The translations under genes were made by a program, and so were the position numbers. Shown piece by piece: positions 17,611 to 26,388 of a stretch of 64,000 nucleotides of DNA. The notes beneath the pieces are model-generated. The model searched no databases. It saw nothing but the letters and a program-made list of their open reading frames with translations, and was not told the DNA's origin. The stretch's first letter is position 1; each line of letters begins with the position of its first letter. Source of the DNA: GCA-002708145 sp045562755 (GTDB taxonomy: Bacteria > Chloroflexota > Dehalococcoidia > Lucifugimonadales > Lucifugimonadaceae); NCBI GenBank assembly GCA_045562755.1, contig JBJKVF010000004.1, positions 92,616 through 156,615 on the forward strand, in the 5' to 3' direction.

Positions 17611-18585
17611 CTATGTTTTTTTTAAATGTTTTCTTTTCAAGCGAATTGTTTTTTCATAACTTTCTGTATTTCTACCTATATGATTTTTTCCCCTGCTTGA
17701 ATTTATTTCTATTTGATTTTGTCTCTCTTCATATCTAGCTTTATCAAAAATATTTTTTTTATCATGGCAAATATGACAACTAACCCCTTTTTTGTAATAT
17801 TGTGATTTTGTATCTTCATAAGAAATTGGGTTTTTGCATGCATAACATTGAGTATAATTACCTGCAGCAAGACCATGTTTTATTGACACTCTTTGATCAA
17901 ATACAAAACACTCTCCGTCCCACATACTTTCTTTTTTAGATACAGATTCAAGATACTTAAGTATGCCACCTTTTAGTTGATAAACATCACTGATTCCTAA
18001 ATCTAACAAATATGATGATGCTTTTTCACATCTTATACCTCCAGTACAGTACATTGCAATTTTAGGAGAATCTTTGATTTTTTTTAAATTTTTATCGACC
18101 CATTCAGGAAAATCTCTAAAGGATGATGTTAAAGGATCAACGGAGTTTTTGAATTTTCCAATTGAAGTTTCATAAATATTTCTTGCATCTATGAGTAATA
18201 CATCTTTTTGTGAAATAAAATTATTCCATTCTTCCGCTTCCACATATGTTCCTGTTATTTTAGACGGAGAAATTTGTTTTTCTCCCATAGTAACTATTTC
18301 ATTTTTAATCTTAACTTTCATTCGATAAAAGCCAACAGAAGAGGAAAATGAATATTTTACTTCAAGGGAGTCAGTTTCAAGGATTTTTTCTAAAAAAACA
18401 ATGGTTTTGTCAACATCAGATTTTTTTCCAGCAATAGTACCGTTAATACCTTCTTTAGCAAGAAGAATTGTGCCTAAAATTTTGTTTTCGTTGCAATATT
18501 GTAATATTTTATCTCTACGTAAATTTAATTTGTCGAGATTGAAAAATTTATATAACGCTGCGAATTTAATACTTTTACTATTCAT
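17611..18585 (-). CDS. trhO: tRNA uridine(34) hydroxylase (rhodanese-like, TrhO/UPF0176)
   Basis: Oxygen-dependent formation of 5-hydroxyuridine at tRNA position 34. The 324-residue protein has the N-terminal acylphosphatase-like domain with LGTILLAKEGINGTIAG (38-53), a rhodanese domain at about 110-220 with the active-site YCTGGIRCEKA (C180, C186), and a cysteine-rich tail (WDGECFVFDQRVS near 219-231, CYACKNP and CHICHD further on). All are standard for the family. It is divergent from the plus-strand corrinoid cluster, with 110 bases between them, and lies just upstream of the hydroxyacid dehydrogenase gene in the same direction. Confidence 0.93.
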   Translation of the reverse strand: MNSKSIKFAALYKFFNLDKLNLRRDKILQYCNENKILGTILLAKEGINGTIAGKKSDVDKTIVFLEKILETDSLEVKYSFSSSVGFYRMKVKIKNEIVTMGEKQISPSKITGTYVEAEEWNNFISQKDVLLIDARNIYETSIGKFKNSVDPLTSSFRDFPEWVDKNLKKIKDSPKIAMYCTGGIRCEKASSYLLDLGISDVYQLKGGILKYLESVSKKESMWDGECFVFDQRVSIKHGLAAGNYTQCYACKNPISYEDTKSQYYKKGVSCHICHDKKNIFDKARYEERQNQIEINSSRGKNHIGRNTESYEKTIRLKRKHLKKT

Positions 18586-18695
18586 TAAGGTTATTATTTT
18601 TATTTCAAGGTTTAATTATACTTAAGTTTTTTCCAAAAATGAAAGAATTTAGTATTATAATGATAAATCTAAGTTTTAAATATTATTTATAAAAA

Positions 18696-19037
18696 ATGAG
18701 TGTATCTGTAAGAATTATGTATTGGAAAGAAATTCCAGTCCAAATACAAGCAAATGATGGTAATCAAACTATATCAAGACAACTTGAGGGACGATTTCAA
18801 CAGGCAGTAGATTCTATTGCTATGTATGATGGCAGTGCTGGAACAGATGATTATTTAAATTATTGGGGGTATGGAGAATATTTATCTTTAGATGGAAATC
18901 TGGATTCTGTATTGAAAATTTTTGAACAAAAATATAATTCTATGCCATATGACTTTGTAAAAAAAATTGTAAAAACTATCGATGATAAAACTCGTGATGA
19001 ATCTCATGGAGCTATAGATCATTGGCTAATAAAATAA
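18696..19037 (+). CDS. PF13769 'virulence factor' family protein, first gene of corrinoid cluster
   Basis: A 113-residue soluble protein recognisable as the small family named 'virulence factor' in Pfam (PF13769): the N-terminal MYWKEIPVQIQAND, the SRQLEGRFQQAVDSIAM helix and GTDDYLNYW are characteristic. The name is historical and says nothing about its role. In other bacteria this family tends to sit with homocysteine methyltransferase, corrinoid and ASKHA-reactivase genes, as here. It lies 19 bases ahead of the homocysteine methyltransferase-like gene. A helper or chaperone role in cobalamin-dependent methyl transfer is my inference. Confidence 0.75.
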   Translation: MSVSVRIMYWKEIPVQIQANDGNQTISRQLEGRFQQAVDSIAMYDGSAGTDDYLNYWGYGEYLSLDGNLDSVLKIFEQKYNSMPYDFVKKIVKTIDDKTRDESHGAIDHWLIK

Positions 19038-19056
19038 TTTCAAGGATGATTTTTAT

Positions 19057-19929
19057 ATGAAAATACTAGATAGGTTGAAGAATAAAGAAGTATTAATTTT
19101 TGATGGTGCAACAGGTACTTATTTGCAAAAAAATGGATTGGTCGCAGGTGACTCGCCAGAAAAAATGAATATAGAAAGTCCAGAGACAATAAAAATGATG
19201 GCTAAACATTATTTCGATTCTGGATCAGATATTGTATTGACTAATTCATTTGGTGGTAATAAATATATGCTGAAGAAATATGGTATTGAGGACAAATTTT
19301 ATGAAGTTAATAAATTAGCAGCTGAATTAGCGAAATCTGTCACTCCTGTAGGAAAATATGTTTGTGGCTCAATAGGTCCAACAGGTGAATTTCTTGAGCC
19401 TCTTGGTAGTATTACTCAGTCTGAAATGTATGATGTGTTTACCGTTATGTGTAAAGCTTTTGAAGATGGAGGTGCTGATGCTGTAATGGTGGAAACTCAA
19501 CTCGGATTAGAAGAAGCTACATTGGCTATTAAGGCAGCTAAAGACCATACTAATTTGACTGTTATGTCAACCATGGTTTTTGATAAAGGGCCAAGAGGTT
19601 ATTTCACCATGATGGGGGTAACACCAGAATCAGCAGCTAAAGGATTAGTAGACGCTGGGGCAGATATTGTAGGTACTAATTGTGGCAATGGTATAGAGAA
19701 AATGATAGAAATTGCTTCTATGATGCGTCAAGCAACAGATGCATATTTAGTAGTTCAGTCGAATGCTGGTATTCCGAGGATTGAAAAAGGGAAAGTTGTT
19801 TATCCAGAATCACCAGAATTTATGGCTGAAAATTATAAAAAATTATCCGAGATACCTGTAAATATACTAGGTGGTTGCTGTGGTACAACGGATGATCATA
19901 TTCGTGCTCTAAGGAAAGCTGTAGTTTAG
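19057..19929 (+). CDS. Homocysteine S-methyltransferase family protein (BHMT-like)
   Basis: TIM-barrel zinc enzyme that moves a methyl group to homocysteine or a similar thiol. The 290-residue protein has the N-terminal FDGATGTYLQ, the TNSFGGN segment near 62-68, and the three zinc cysteines: C209 in GTNCGNG and C274/C275 in GGCCGTTDDH. The length equals the isolated homocysteine domain of MetH, and no folate or cobalamin domain is fused. Together with the corrinoid protein and reactivase downstream it could form a split, multi-subunit methionine synthase or another thiol methyltransferase. A terminal acceptor other than homocysteine is also possible. Confidence 0.9.
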   Translation: MKILDRLKNKEVLIFDGATGTYLQKNGLVAGDSPEKMNIESPETIKMMAKHYFDSGSDIVLTNSFGGNKYMLKKYGIEDKFYEVNKLAAELAKSVTPVGKYVCGSIGPTGEFLEPLGSITQSEMYDVFTVMCKAFEDGGADAVMVETQLGLEEATLAIKAAKDHTNLTVMSTMVFDKGPRGYFTMMGVTPESAAKGLVDAGADIVGTNCGNGIEKMIEIASMMRQATDAYLVVQSNAGIPRIEKGKVVYPESPEFMAENYKKLSEIPVNILGGCCGTTDDHIRALRKAVV

Positions 19930-19939
19930 TATTTAATTT

Positions 19940-20959
19940 ATGAAAAATGTTATAGAGGCTAATATTAATTCATATGAAGATATAAATTGGCCTAGTAAGA
20001 ATACTAAGCAAAACTACACTTTTGTTAGAAGTGAAAATAAAAACACTGTGAAAATTCCAGTGACTATAATTAATGGTCACCTAGTTGGTCCTACTTTTTC
20101 AATAATGAGCGGAATGCATGCTGGTGAGTACTCAGGGATGATTGCAGCACAGAAAATAATTTCAAATATATCTCCTTCAAATTTACACGGGAAGGTAATT
20201 ATTATACCTGTAATTTCAGTAGAAGCTTTTTATCAAAGATCTATGCAAATTTCACCTATTGACCAAAAAGAAGTTCATTTTATTCAACCAGGAAATCCTC
20301 AAGGATCGTATTCTGAACTTCTAATTGATACTATTTTTGAAATTGTTAAGAAATCTGATTACCTTATAGATATGCATTCTGGTGAGCTAGTGCAATCTTT
20401 ACATCCTTGGGTTCCAGTTCCATTACTAGGTTCAAATGATATGAAGGATAAGGCAAAGCTACTTGCAAGAGGTTACAGAGTAGACTTTATAGAGTATAGA
20501 GAAGATATAGACTCTATTCCGCCCTTATGCATATCATTGGCTGACGAAGGGATAGTAAATATTTGGGTAGAAATAGGGAAAAATGGTATTCCTACATCTA
20601 GTGATGTATCAAGGCATTATGATGGTATTATATCAGCACTAAAAAGTGTTGGTTGCTTAGCTGGTAAACCTGAAAAGCCAAAGCAAAAAATTATAAAAGG
20701 TAGAAGATATCAAATTAATGCAAAACATAGTGGTTTTTGGCATCCAGATATTAGAGAGGGTCAAATCGTTGAAAAAGGTCAGATGTTAGGTAAAATCACA
20801 GACTTTTTTGGTAATTTAATTGAGGAATATAAGGCTCCTGAAAAATCATTAGTTCTTTATTATTGGACAAGTCCAGCTATAGATGTTGAAAGGAAACCCC
20901 ATGGTTATGACTGGCATTCTGGATTAATTAGTTTATTAGAATTGAATGAAATTAAATAG
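19940..20959 (+). CDS. Succinylglutamate desuccinylase/aspartoacylase-family hydrolase
   Basis: Zinc-dependent M14-like amidohydrolase that removes an acyl group from an N-acyl amino acid or related compound. In the 339-residue protein the zinc ligands appear as H60 and E63 in GMHAGEY and H146 in DMHSGEL, with a likely catalytic Glu in VNIWVEIGKNG near 210. The C-terminal half contains a beta-rich domain (HPDIREGQIVEKGQMLGKI) typical of this family. It is in the middle of the methyl-transfer cluster and overlaps the M19 dipeptidase by 14 bases, hinting that the pathway substrate is released from an amide or peptide first. Confidence 0.85.
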   Translation: MKNVIEANINSYEDINWPSKNTKQNYTFVRSENKNTVKIPVTIINGHLVGPTFSIMSGMHAGEYSGMIAAQKIISNISPSNLHGKVIIIPVISVEAFYQRSMQISPIDQKEVHFIQPGNPQGSYSELLIDTIFEIVKKSDYLIDMHSGELVQSLHPWVPVPLLGSNDMKDKAKLLARGYRVDFIEYREDIDSIPPLCISLADEGIVNIWVEIGKNGIPTSSDVSRHYDGIISALKSVGCLAGKPEKPKQKIIKGRRYQINAKHSGFWHPDIREGQIVEKGQMLGKITDFFGNLIEEYKAPEKSLVLYYWTSPAIDVERKPHGYDWHSGLISLLELNEIK

Positions 20960-21965
20960 TAAAAAATCTAATTTTAATATTTTTCTGGCTCATGATCATA
21001 TGAGAAATAAAGATGATATATTACGTGATATCAAATCAGGTATTTCAGGAAAAATACTTCATTTAGAACTTGATGGATGGATTGATGCTCCTTCAAAGGA
21101 GATTTATAAGAAAACTTATAACTCAACTCATGGTTTTTATGAAAGATATTTAAAGTCTTTATCAAAATTAGAATTATTATTGAAAGAAAAAAAAGATTCT
21201 ATAGTACTAATTAGAGGGAAATCCGATTTCAATAATGCGAAAAATAATAATAAATTCTCTTTGATTTTAGGTAATGAAGGCGGGAAAATAGTTGGTGAAA
21301 ATTTAGAAAACTTAGAAATTTTATATAAAAAAGGATTGAGGCATATTCAATTAAATTGGGCAATGAAAAATTTTTTATCTGCGAGTCAAGAAGAAGAAGG
21401 GAAATATTCAGATACAGGTTTGAGTGAAATAGGGAAAAAATTAATCTTGGAAATGAATACAAAAGGAATGATTATTGATGTTTCCCACTCTTCTCCTATA
21501 TCTATTAAGGATGTATTGAAAATTACTAAAAAACCAATAATTAATTCTCACTCAGGCTCACGAGTTCTGGCAAATAAACCTCAAAATTTATATGATAACC
21601 AAATTAAAGATCTAGCTGATAATAATGGTTTATTGGCTCTACATTTTTGTTCAAGACTAGTTTTGGGTGTAAACGATAAACAGTCTAATATTCCTGACAT
21701 AATAAAACATGTAGAATATATTAGAAATTTTGCTGGGATTGATATATTGGCTTTGGGTCCAGATTGGATTTTAGGAGATGAATCTAGAGATAAAAATTAT
21801 CTAATAAATACAAACCAAAAAAATATAACTTGGACTAAAGATTTAGAAGACTCTAGTAAGATAAATAATATTATTGAACCTTTGGAGAAAGCTGGTTTTA
21901 AGTCTTTAGAAATTGAGAAACTCCTAGGGAAAAATTTCACAAGATTTGTAAACGATGTTTTGTGA
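20946..21965 (+). CDS. Membrane dipeptidase-family (M19) hydrolase
   Basis: Zinc dipeptidase family of the amidohydrolase superfamily, called renal dipeptidase in animals. The 339-residue protein shows the N-terminal metal pair AHDH (H16, H18), the bridging Glu in GNEGG (E111), H181 in DVSHSS and H202 in INSHSGSR, plus GPDWILGDE near 273. There is no signal peptide, so it is cytoplasmic. The usual DGHND-type motif is rather divergent here. It overlaps the AstE-like gene by 14 bases and probably is translated with it. The true substrate could be a dipeptide or another amide. Confidence 0.85.
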   Translation: MKLNSKKSNFNIFLAHDHMRNKDDILRDIKSGISGKILHLELDGWIDAPSKEIYKKTYNSTHGFYERYLKSLSKLELLLKEKKDSIVLIRGKSDFNNAKNNNKFSLILGNEGGKIVGENLENLEILYKKGLRHIQLNWAMKNFLSASQEEEGKYSDTGLSEIGKKLILEMNTKGMIIDVSHSSPISIKDVLKITKKPIINSHSGSRVLANKPQNLYDNQIKDLADNNGLLALHFCSRLVLGVNDKQSNIPDIIKHVEYIRNFAGIDILALGPDWILGDESRDKNYLINTNQKNITWTKDLEDSSKINNIIEPLEKAGFKSLEIEKLLGKNFTRFVNDVL

Positions 21966-22056
21966 ATGTATGATTTAGTGGAGATCAAAAGAAAAATTAT
22001 GTAGGTAATATAATGATTTTTCATTTATAATTGTTATTAATAAATTTACAAATTAC

Positions 22057-22707
22057 ATGGACGCAAGAAAAAAAATCAAAGAATTAGGTAGATGCATTGA
22101 ACTAGTTTCAATGGATCCTTTTTTTAATGATATTTCCATTGGTATATTCAAAAAAAAACGTCATTTGACTATTTGGTCATTTAGTAATTTACCGGAGCTT
22201 GATAAAAGAATTGAACAAGTTAGAGATAATTGCGCTTTACTTGGAGATGTAGATATTCTAGCTGGTACCTCAGATAAACTAATGATGAGAACTGATCTTT
22301 ATCTTGAAAGAGCACTTAGATTCATGTTTGCTAATGCAGTCCAAAAAGATTCAAAAGATTTTAAAATAGATGGCCCAATTTCTGCTCCTGATACTAAAAC
22401 TAAGCTTACATTTTTTTTAGATTCATATGAGGAAGGTGCTAACGTGGTATACAAAGTTTCTGCTGAAGGAAATCATGAAAAAGTAAATATGAGACTGAGA
22501 GCTGTAGTTGGAGGTTTTATTAAATATGCTAGTTGTGTTAAGGTTTCACAAGAAGAATTTATGTTTCCGGATGGAAAAAGATATGATAAATTTGCTAGAT
22601 TGATATTGCCAGTTGCTAGGAATGTAAGTGCTACTGAAAATATGCTTTCTCAAACTGAAATGCAAGGTCAAATGACTACTCAAACATTAGGATTTTCACA
22701 AACATAG
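22057..22707 (+). CDS. Hypothetical protein in corrinoid cluster
   Basis: I do not recognise this 216-residue protein. It has no signal or membrane segment. The N-terminal half is alpha/beta with MDPFFNDISIGIFKKKRHLTI (short stretch) followed by a helical region, and the C-terminal half is beta-rich (VVYKVSAEGNHEKVNM, YASCVKVSQEEFMFPDGK). The final 20 residues are Gln/Thr/Met-rich and probably disordered. It lies immediately upstream (17 bases) of the UroD/MtaA-like methyltransferase gene, after a 91-base gap, so it may begin the core transcription unit. Its position makes a role in the methyl-transfer reaction likely, but this is inference only. Confidence 0.8.
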   Translation: MDARKKIKELGRCIELVSMDPFFNDISIGIFKKKRHLTIWSFSNLPELDKRIEQVRDNCALLGDVDILAGTSDKLMMRTDLYLERALRFMFANAVQKDSKDFKIDGPISAPDTKTKLTFFLDSYEEGANVVYKVSAEGNHEKVNMRLRAVVGGFIKYASCVKVSQEEFMFPDGKRYDKFARLILPVARNVSATENMLSQTEMQGQMTTQTLGFSQT

Positions 22708-22724
22708 AAATTAAGTAGGAATTT

Positions 22725-23762
22725 ATGAATTCAAAAGAACGAGTATTTGCGGCATTGAACGGGGAGCCACATGACCGCCCTCCTGTTTGCACTCCAACAA
22801 GTGTAGCAACTGTTGAATTCATGGATTTAAATAACGCTTACTTTCCTGAAGCAAACAGAGATGCTAACTTAAATGCATCTTTAGCATCCACTGCATTTAC
22901 TCAATTAGGCTTCGATACTATAGCCCCCTATTTTAGTATTATCCAAGAATCATCCGCATTAGGATGTGACATGCAATGGGAGCAAAAAGATAATTGGCCT
23001 ACCGTAAGAATGACTAATCCTATTTGGAAAAATTCTAATGATGTAAAAATACCAAAGGATTTTTTATTACATCAAGACACAAAAACTATAATTGATTCTA
23101 TACAAATACTTAAGAAACAGTACCCCGATGAAGTGGCAATAGTTGGTAAAACTATGGGCCCATGGACATTAGCTTATCATGTGTTTGGAGTTGAACCTTT
23201 TCTATTAGGAACAGTAGATGATCCAGCTGAAACAATTAAATGTTTAGAGAAACTCAAAGAAATAACAATTTTATTTGGACAGGCGCAAATTGATTCAGGT
23301 GCAGATATATTAACTTTACCTGATCATGCTACTGGTGATTTAGTTAGTGGAGAATATTATAAACGATTTTTATTGGAGCTCCATCAAGAATTAGTAGAAG
23401 AATTAAATGTCCCAATTATTCTTCATATATGTGGCAATACAATTGATAGAATGCCATACATTGCTGAAACTGGAATGGCTGCCTTTCATTTCGATTCAAG
23501 AAATGATCCAGAAGAGGCTGTGAAAACTGTTAATGGAAAAATTAAGCTAGCAGGAAATATTAATAATCCTACGACATTATATTCAAAAGGACCAGACGCG
23601 GTTAAGGAAGAAGTTTTTAAAGCTTTGAATGCAGGTGTTCAATTAATTGCGCCAGAATGTGCTATCCCCCTAAAAACAAAAATAGAAAATTTATTGGCAA
23701 TTCCAGAGGCTATTACAGATTGGGTTGCTGAGAGAGGAAATTTTGATGCCGCTAAATCATGA
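22725..23762 (+). CDS. UroD-family corrinoid methyltransferase (MtaA/CmuA-like)
   Basis: Zinc enzyme of the uroporphyrinogen decarboxylase superfamily that moves methyl groups to or from a corrinoid protein. The 345-residue protein contains the zinc motif HIC (H234, C236) and a third Cys (C312 in APECAIP), the set seen in MtaA/MtbA. True UroD lacks these ligands and carries an N-terminal RQAGR motif, which is absent here. Its gene overlaps the corrinoid-protein gene (23,746). The direction of methyl transfer and the small-molecule substrate cannot be told from the sequence. Confidence 0.88.
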   Translation: MNSKERVFAALNGEPHDRPPVCTPTSVATVEFMDLNNAYFPEANRDANLNASLASTAFTQLGFDTIAPYFSIIQESSALGCDMQWEQKDNWPTVRMTNPIWKNSNDVKIPKDFLLHQDTKTIIDSIQILKKQYPDEVAIVGKTMGPWTLAYHVFGVEPFLLGTVDDPAETIKCLEKLKEITILFGQAQIDSGADILTLPDHATGDLVSGEYYKRFLLELHQELVEELNVPIILHICGNTIDRMPYIAETGMAAFHFDSRNDPEEAVKTVNGKIKLAGNINNPTTLYSKGPDAVKEEVFKALNAGVQLIAPECAIPLKTKIENLLAIPEAITDWVAERGNFDAAKS

Positions 23763-24492
23763 AGGATTAAAAAAAGAATTTGAATATGTAACAAAGCCTA
23801 GTGAGCAAAAGCACATAGGAGAAGCCATAGAAAATTTAGATCCTATAATGCAAGAAATTGCCTATGAATTAATAACTGGTAACAATTCTGAAGTTGATAT
23901 TCTTACAAAAAAAGCTTTAGAAGAAGGATACACGGCAAATGATGTACTTGATGATGGGCTTCTAAATGGTATGGCGATTGTAGGAGTTAAATTTAGAGAC
24001 AACATCATTTTTGTTCCTGAAGTTTTAGTTTCTGCGCGTGCAATGAAAGCAGGTATGACCCATATAGAGCCAATTTTATCTGCCTCTGGAGTAGAACCTC
24101 TTGGAACTGTAATTATGGGCACAGTTAAAGGTGATCTTCATGATATAGGAAAAAACTTGTGTATTATGATGTTAAGGGGTGCTGGATTTACCGTTCACGA
24201 TATTGGAGTAGATTCATCACCAGAAGATTTTATTGATGCTGTTGAAGAGCATGGAGCTGATTTGGTAGGTATGTCTGCCTTATTAACCACTACTATGCCA
24301 AATATGGGTACAACCATAAACACTTTTGAAGATATGGGTTTGAGAGGTGAGGTAAGAATCATGGTAGGAGGAGCACCAGTGACACAAGATTTTGCTGATG
24401 AAATGGGTGCTGATGCTTATGGTGAAAATGCTGTTGACGCTGTTGATAAAGCAAAAGATTTAATTGATCTTTTATCTGAATTGAAATCATAA
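23746..24492 (+). CDS. Corrinoid (cobalamin-binding) methyltransferase protein
   Basis: Carries the methyl group on cobalamin between methyltransferases. From the ATG at 23,746 it has 248 residues: a helical cap domain at about 35-110, then a B12-binding Rossmann domain with DLHDIGKNL (130-138), H132 being the lower axial ligand, followed by VDSSPE, SALLTTTM and GGAPVT segments. I chose this ATG over an upstream TTG at 23,725 because AGAGAGGAAA lies just before it. It overlaps the methyltransferase gene by 17 bases. The partner genes fit MtaC/MtbC-like function, and the cap plus B12 layout also matches the middle of MetH. Confidence 0.93.
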   Translation: MPLNHEGLKKEFEYVTKPSEQKHIGEAIENLDPIMQEIAYELITGNNSEVDILTKKALEEGYTANDVLDDGLLNGMAIVGVKFRDNIIFVPEVLVSARAMKAGMTHIEPILSASGVEPLGTVIMGTVKGDLHDIGKNLCIMMLRGAGFTVHDIGVDSSPEDFIDAVEEHGADLVGMSALLTTTMPNMGTTINTFEDMGLRGEVRIMVGGAPVTQDFADEMGADAYGENAVDAVDKAKDLIDLLSELKS

Positions 24493-24498
24493 TAATTT

Positions 24499-24756
24499 AT
24501 GCGAAAAAATAAAAAAGTTAACTCAAAAATAGATTTAGATAAAGCTAGGTCTTCACTCGATAAAATCTATGAAATTTTTAAAGATATATCATTTAATGCA
24601 GATGAATTGAACAAATTTAGATGTCCTTATAAAAATTCAAAAAATAGATGCACGGCACAATTCGATTGCAAGAATCAACATTTTATAAAAAATGAAAATT
24701 TAGCTATTTGTACAGGAAGTGATAAATTAGATTACAGAAATGCTTGGGAAATGTAA
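24499..24756 (+). CDS. Small Cys-rich hypothetical protein in corrinoid cluster
   Basis: An 85-residue protein with a basic helical N-terminus and a conserved-looking cysteine pattern: C44, C54 and C60 in FRCPYKN...RCTAQFDCKNQ and a further Cys in ICTGSDKLDYRNAW. The four cysteines and tail suggest a metal or Fe-S site, but I do not recognise a family. It starts six bases after the corrinoid protein and its last 17 bases overlap the start of the reactivase gene. That lockstep position suggests it works with the ASKHA reactivase, for instance as an electron-transfer or docking piece. This is inference. Confidence 0.75.
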   Translation: MRKNKKVNSKIDLDKARSSLDKIYEIFKDISFNADELNKFRCPYKNSKNRCTAQFDCKNQHFIKNENLAICTGSDKLDYRNAWEM

Positions 24757-26386
24757 TTTGAGCCAAGTATTTCTAGATAATAAACCTGTTAAATCTCAAA
24801 TTGGTAATTCTTTATTTGAGTTGGCTGATAAACTTTCTGTACGAGTCCCAACCTCATGTTCAAGAAATGGCGAATGTCATGAATGTATAGTGGAAATCAA
24901 TGATGGTATGGATAGTTTGTCCCAAAAAACAGTATCAGAGAAATTTCTTAGAGGTAATTTTAGACTAGCTTGTCAAGCAAAAATAACTAATCATTCAAAT
25001 ACTATAGATTTTTCAGTCCTCAGGAGACAGCCAAAAATATTATCTAAAACTATGCCAATCACTGATAATATTCAGATTTCTCCAGCATTTTATAAAAAAA
25101 ATAATAAGATCTATTCAAAATATAATAACGATTCTTTTGTTGAGGATTATAGAGGAGCCATCTATGGATTAGCTGTAGACATTGGTACTACTACTGTTGT
25201 TATGAATCTGATAGATTTAGAAAATTATAATTTAGTTTATACTACATCTTTCGAAAATCCACAAAGGTTTGGTGGAAGTGATATTATGAATCGAATATCT
25301 TATGATAGTGCTGAAAATAATGGTGAATTAAAATCAGTGATTGTTTCTGCAATAAATTTTGAAATTGGAGAAATGGTAAAAAAAAATCTAATTCGTAGAA
25401 GGGAAATTTATGATGTCGTAGTGGTAGGAAATACTACTATGCGAGAAATTTTTTTTGGTTTTGACGTCACTAGTATAGGTACAAAGCCATATAAATCAAT
25501 TGTTGAAAATGAATTAATAAAAGGCAAAAGGGTAAATTCTTCACTTATATCAAATGCAAAAGATATAGGTCTTCGAATTAATCCTAATGGAATTGTATAT
25601 GGGGCTCCCATAATAGCATCTCATATTGGTTCTGATATATCAGCAGATCTAATAGCAATAGATATTTTCAATAAAAAAGAACCTGTGTTATTGGTTGATG
25701 TGGGAACTAATACCGAAATAATTTTGGGTATGCCAGGTAAAATATACGCTGCTTCATGTCCAGCGGGGCCTGCTTTTGAAGGAGGAGATATTACATATGG
25801 TATGCCAGGATACGATGGGGCTATAGAAAAAATTTCAATAATGAAAGATTCTTCAACTTCTTTTGATGTAATTGGTGATAGTAAACCTATTGGCATTTGT
25901 GGGTCAGGTTTAATAGATCTTCTTGCTGAGTTAAAAAGAAGTAATCTTATGAATGATTTAGGAAGATTAAAGGATGATTCTAAAGAATTTGTTTTTTCTG
26001 AACAAAATTCTTTATCTATTTCAAACTCTGATATTTCATCTTTGGCACAAGCTAAGGCTGCGAATTACTGTGGGCAGGCGATAATTCTAAAAAATTCTGG
26101 TGTAAATCTTGATAAAATATCCAACTATTATTTAGCTGGCGGTTTTGCAAATTATATAAATATTGATAATGCAATAGATATAGGTTTCTTAGCAAATATA
26201 GAAAGATCTAAAATAGAAAAGATTGGAAATGCATCATTATTAGGTGCTTGTAAAATGTTACTATCAACTTATAAAAGAGTTGAGGTTGAAAATTTTGTTT
26301 TATCTATTGAACATATAGAACTTGAAACTTCACCAGACTTCTTTGATTTTTTTGTTGACGGGTGTATGTTTAAACCGATGGATTAA
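24740..26386 (+). CDS. Ferredoxin-ASKHA corrinoid reductive activator (DUF4445/RamA/RACo family)
   Basis: ATP-dependent reductive activator that brings inactive Co(II) corrinoid back to Co(I). The 548-residue protein begins with a [2Fe-2S] domain bearing C40, C46, C49 and C78, then a linker, then the ASKHA ATPase fold with AVDIGTTTVV (145-154), VDVGTNTEI near 318, CPAGPAFEGG, GICGSGLID and YLAGGF. An ATG at 24,740 overlaps the previous gene; a TTG at 24,758 would avoid the overlap and still include the whole ferredoxin domain. The order corrinoid protein, small Cys protein, activator is a strong sign that the cluster runs a cobalamin methyl cycle. Confidence 0.9.
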   Translation: MLGKCNLSQVFLDNKPVKSQIGNSLFELADKLSVRVPTSCSRNGECHECIVEINDGMDSLSQKTVSEKFLRGNFRLACQAKITNHSNTIDFSVLRRQPKILSKTMPITDNIQISPAFYKKNNKIYSKYNNDSFVEDYRGAIYGLAVDIGTTTVVMNLIDLENYNLVYTTSFENPQRFGGSDIMNRISYDSAENNGELKSVIVSAINFEIGEMVKKNLIRRREIYDVVVVGNTTMREIFFGFDVTSIGTKPYKSIVENELIKGKRVNSSLISNAKDIGLRINPNGIVYGAPIIASHIGSDISADLIAIDIFNKKEPVLLVDVGTNTEIILGMPGKIYAASCPAGPAFEGGDITYGMPGYDGAIEKISIMKDSSTSFDVIGDSKPIGICGSGLIDLLAELKRSNLMNDLGRLKDDSKEFVFSEQNSLSISNSDISSLAQAKAANYCGQAIILKNSGVNLDKISNYYLAGGFANYINIDNAIDIGFLANIERSKIEKIGNASLLGACKMLLSTYKRVEVENFVLSIEHIELETSPDFFDFFVDGCMFKPMD

Positions 26387-26388
26387 AA

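Noticed and set aside
23725..23745. Upstream TTG start of the corrinoid protein
   Set aside because: A better ATG at 23,746 has a ribosome site AGAGAGGAAA just ahead.
22725..23762. Uroporphyrinogen decarboxylase of heme synthesis (hemE)
   Set aside because: The HIC...C zinc ligands and the overlap with a corrinoid protein gene point to an MtaA-like methyltransferase. The hemE N-terminal RQAGR motif is absent.
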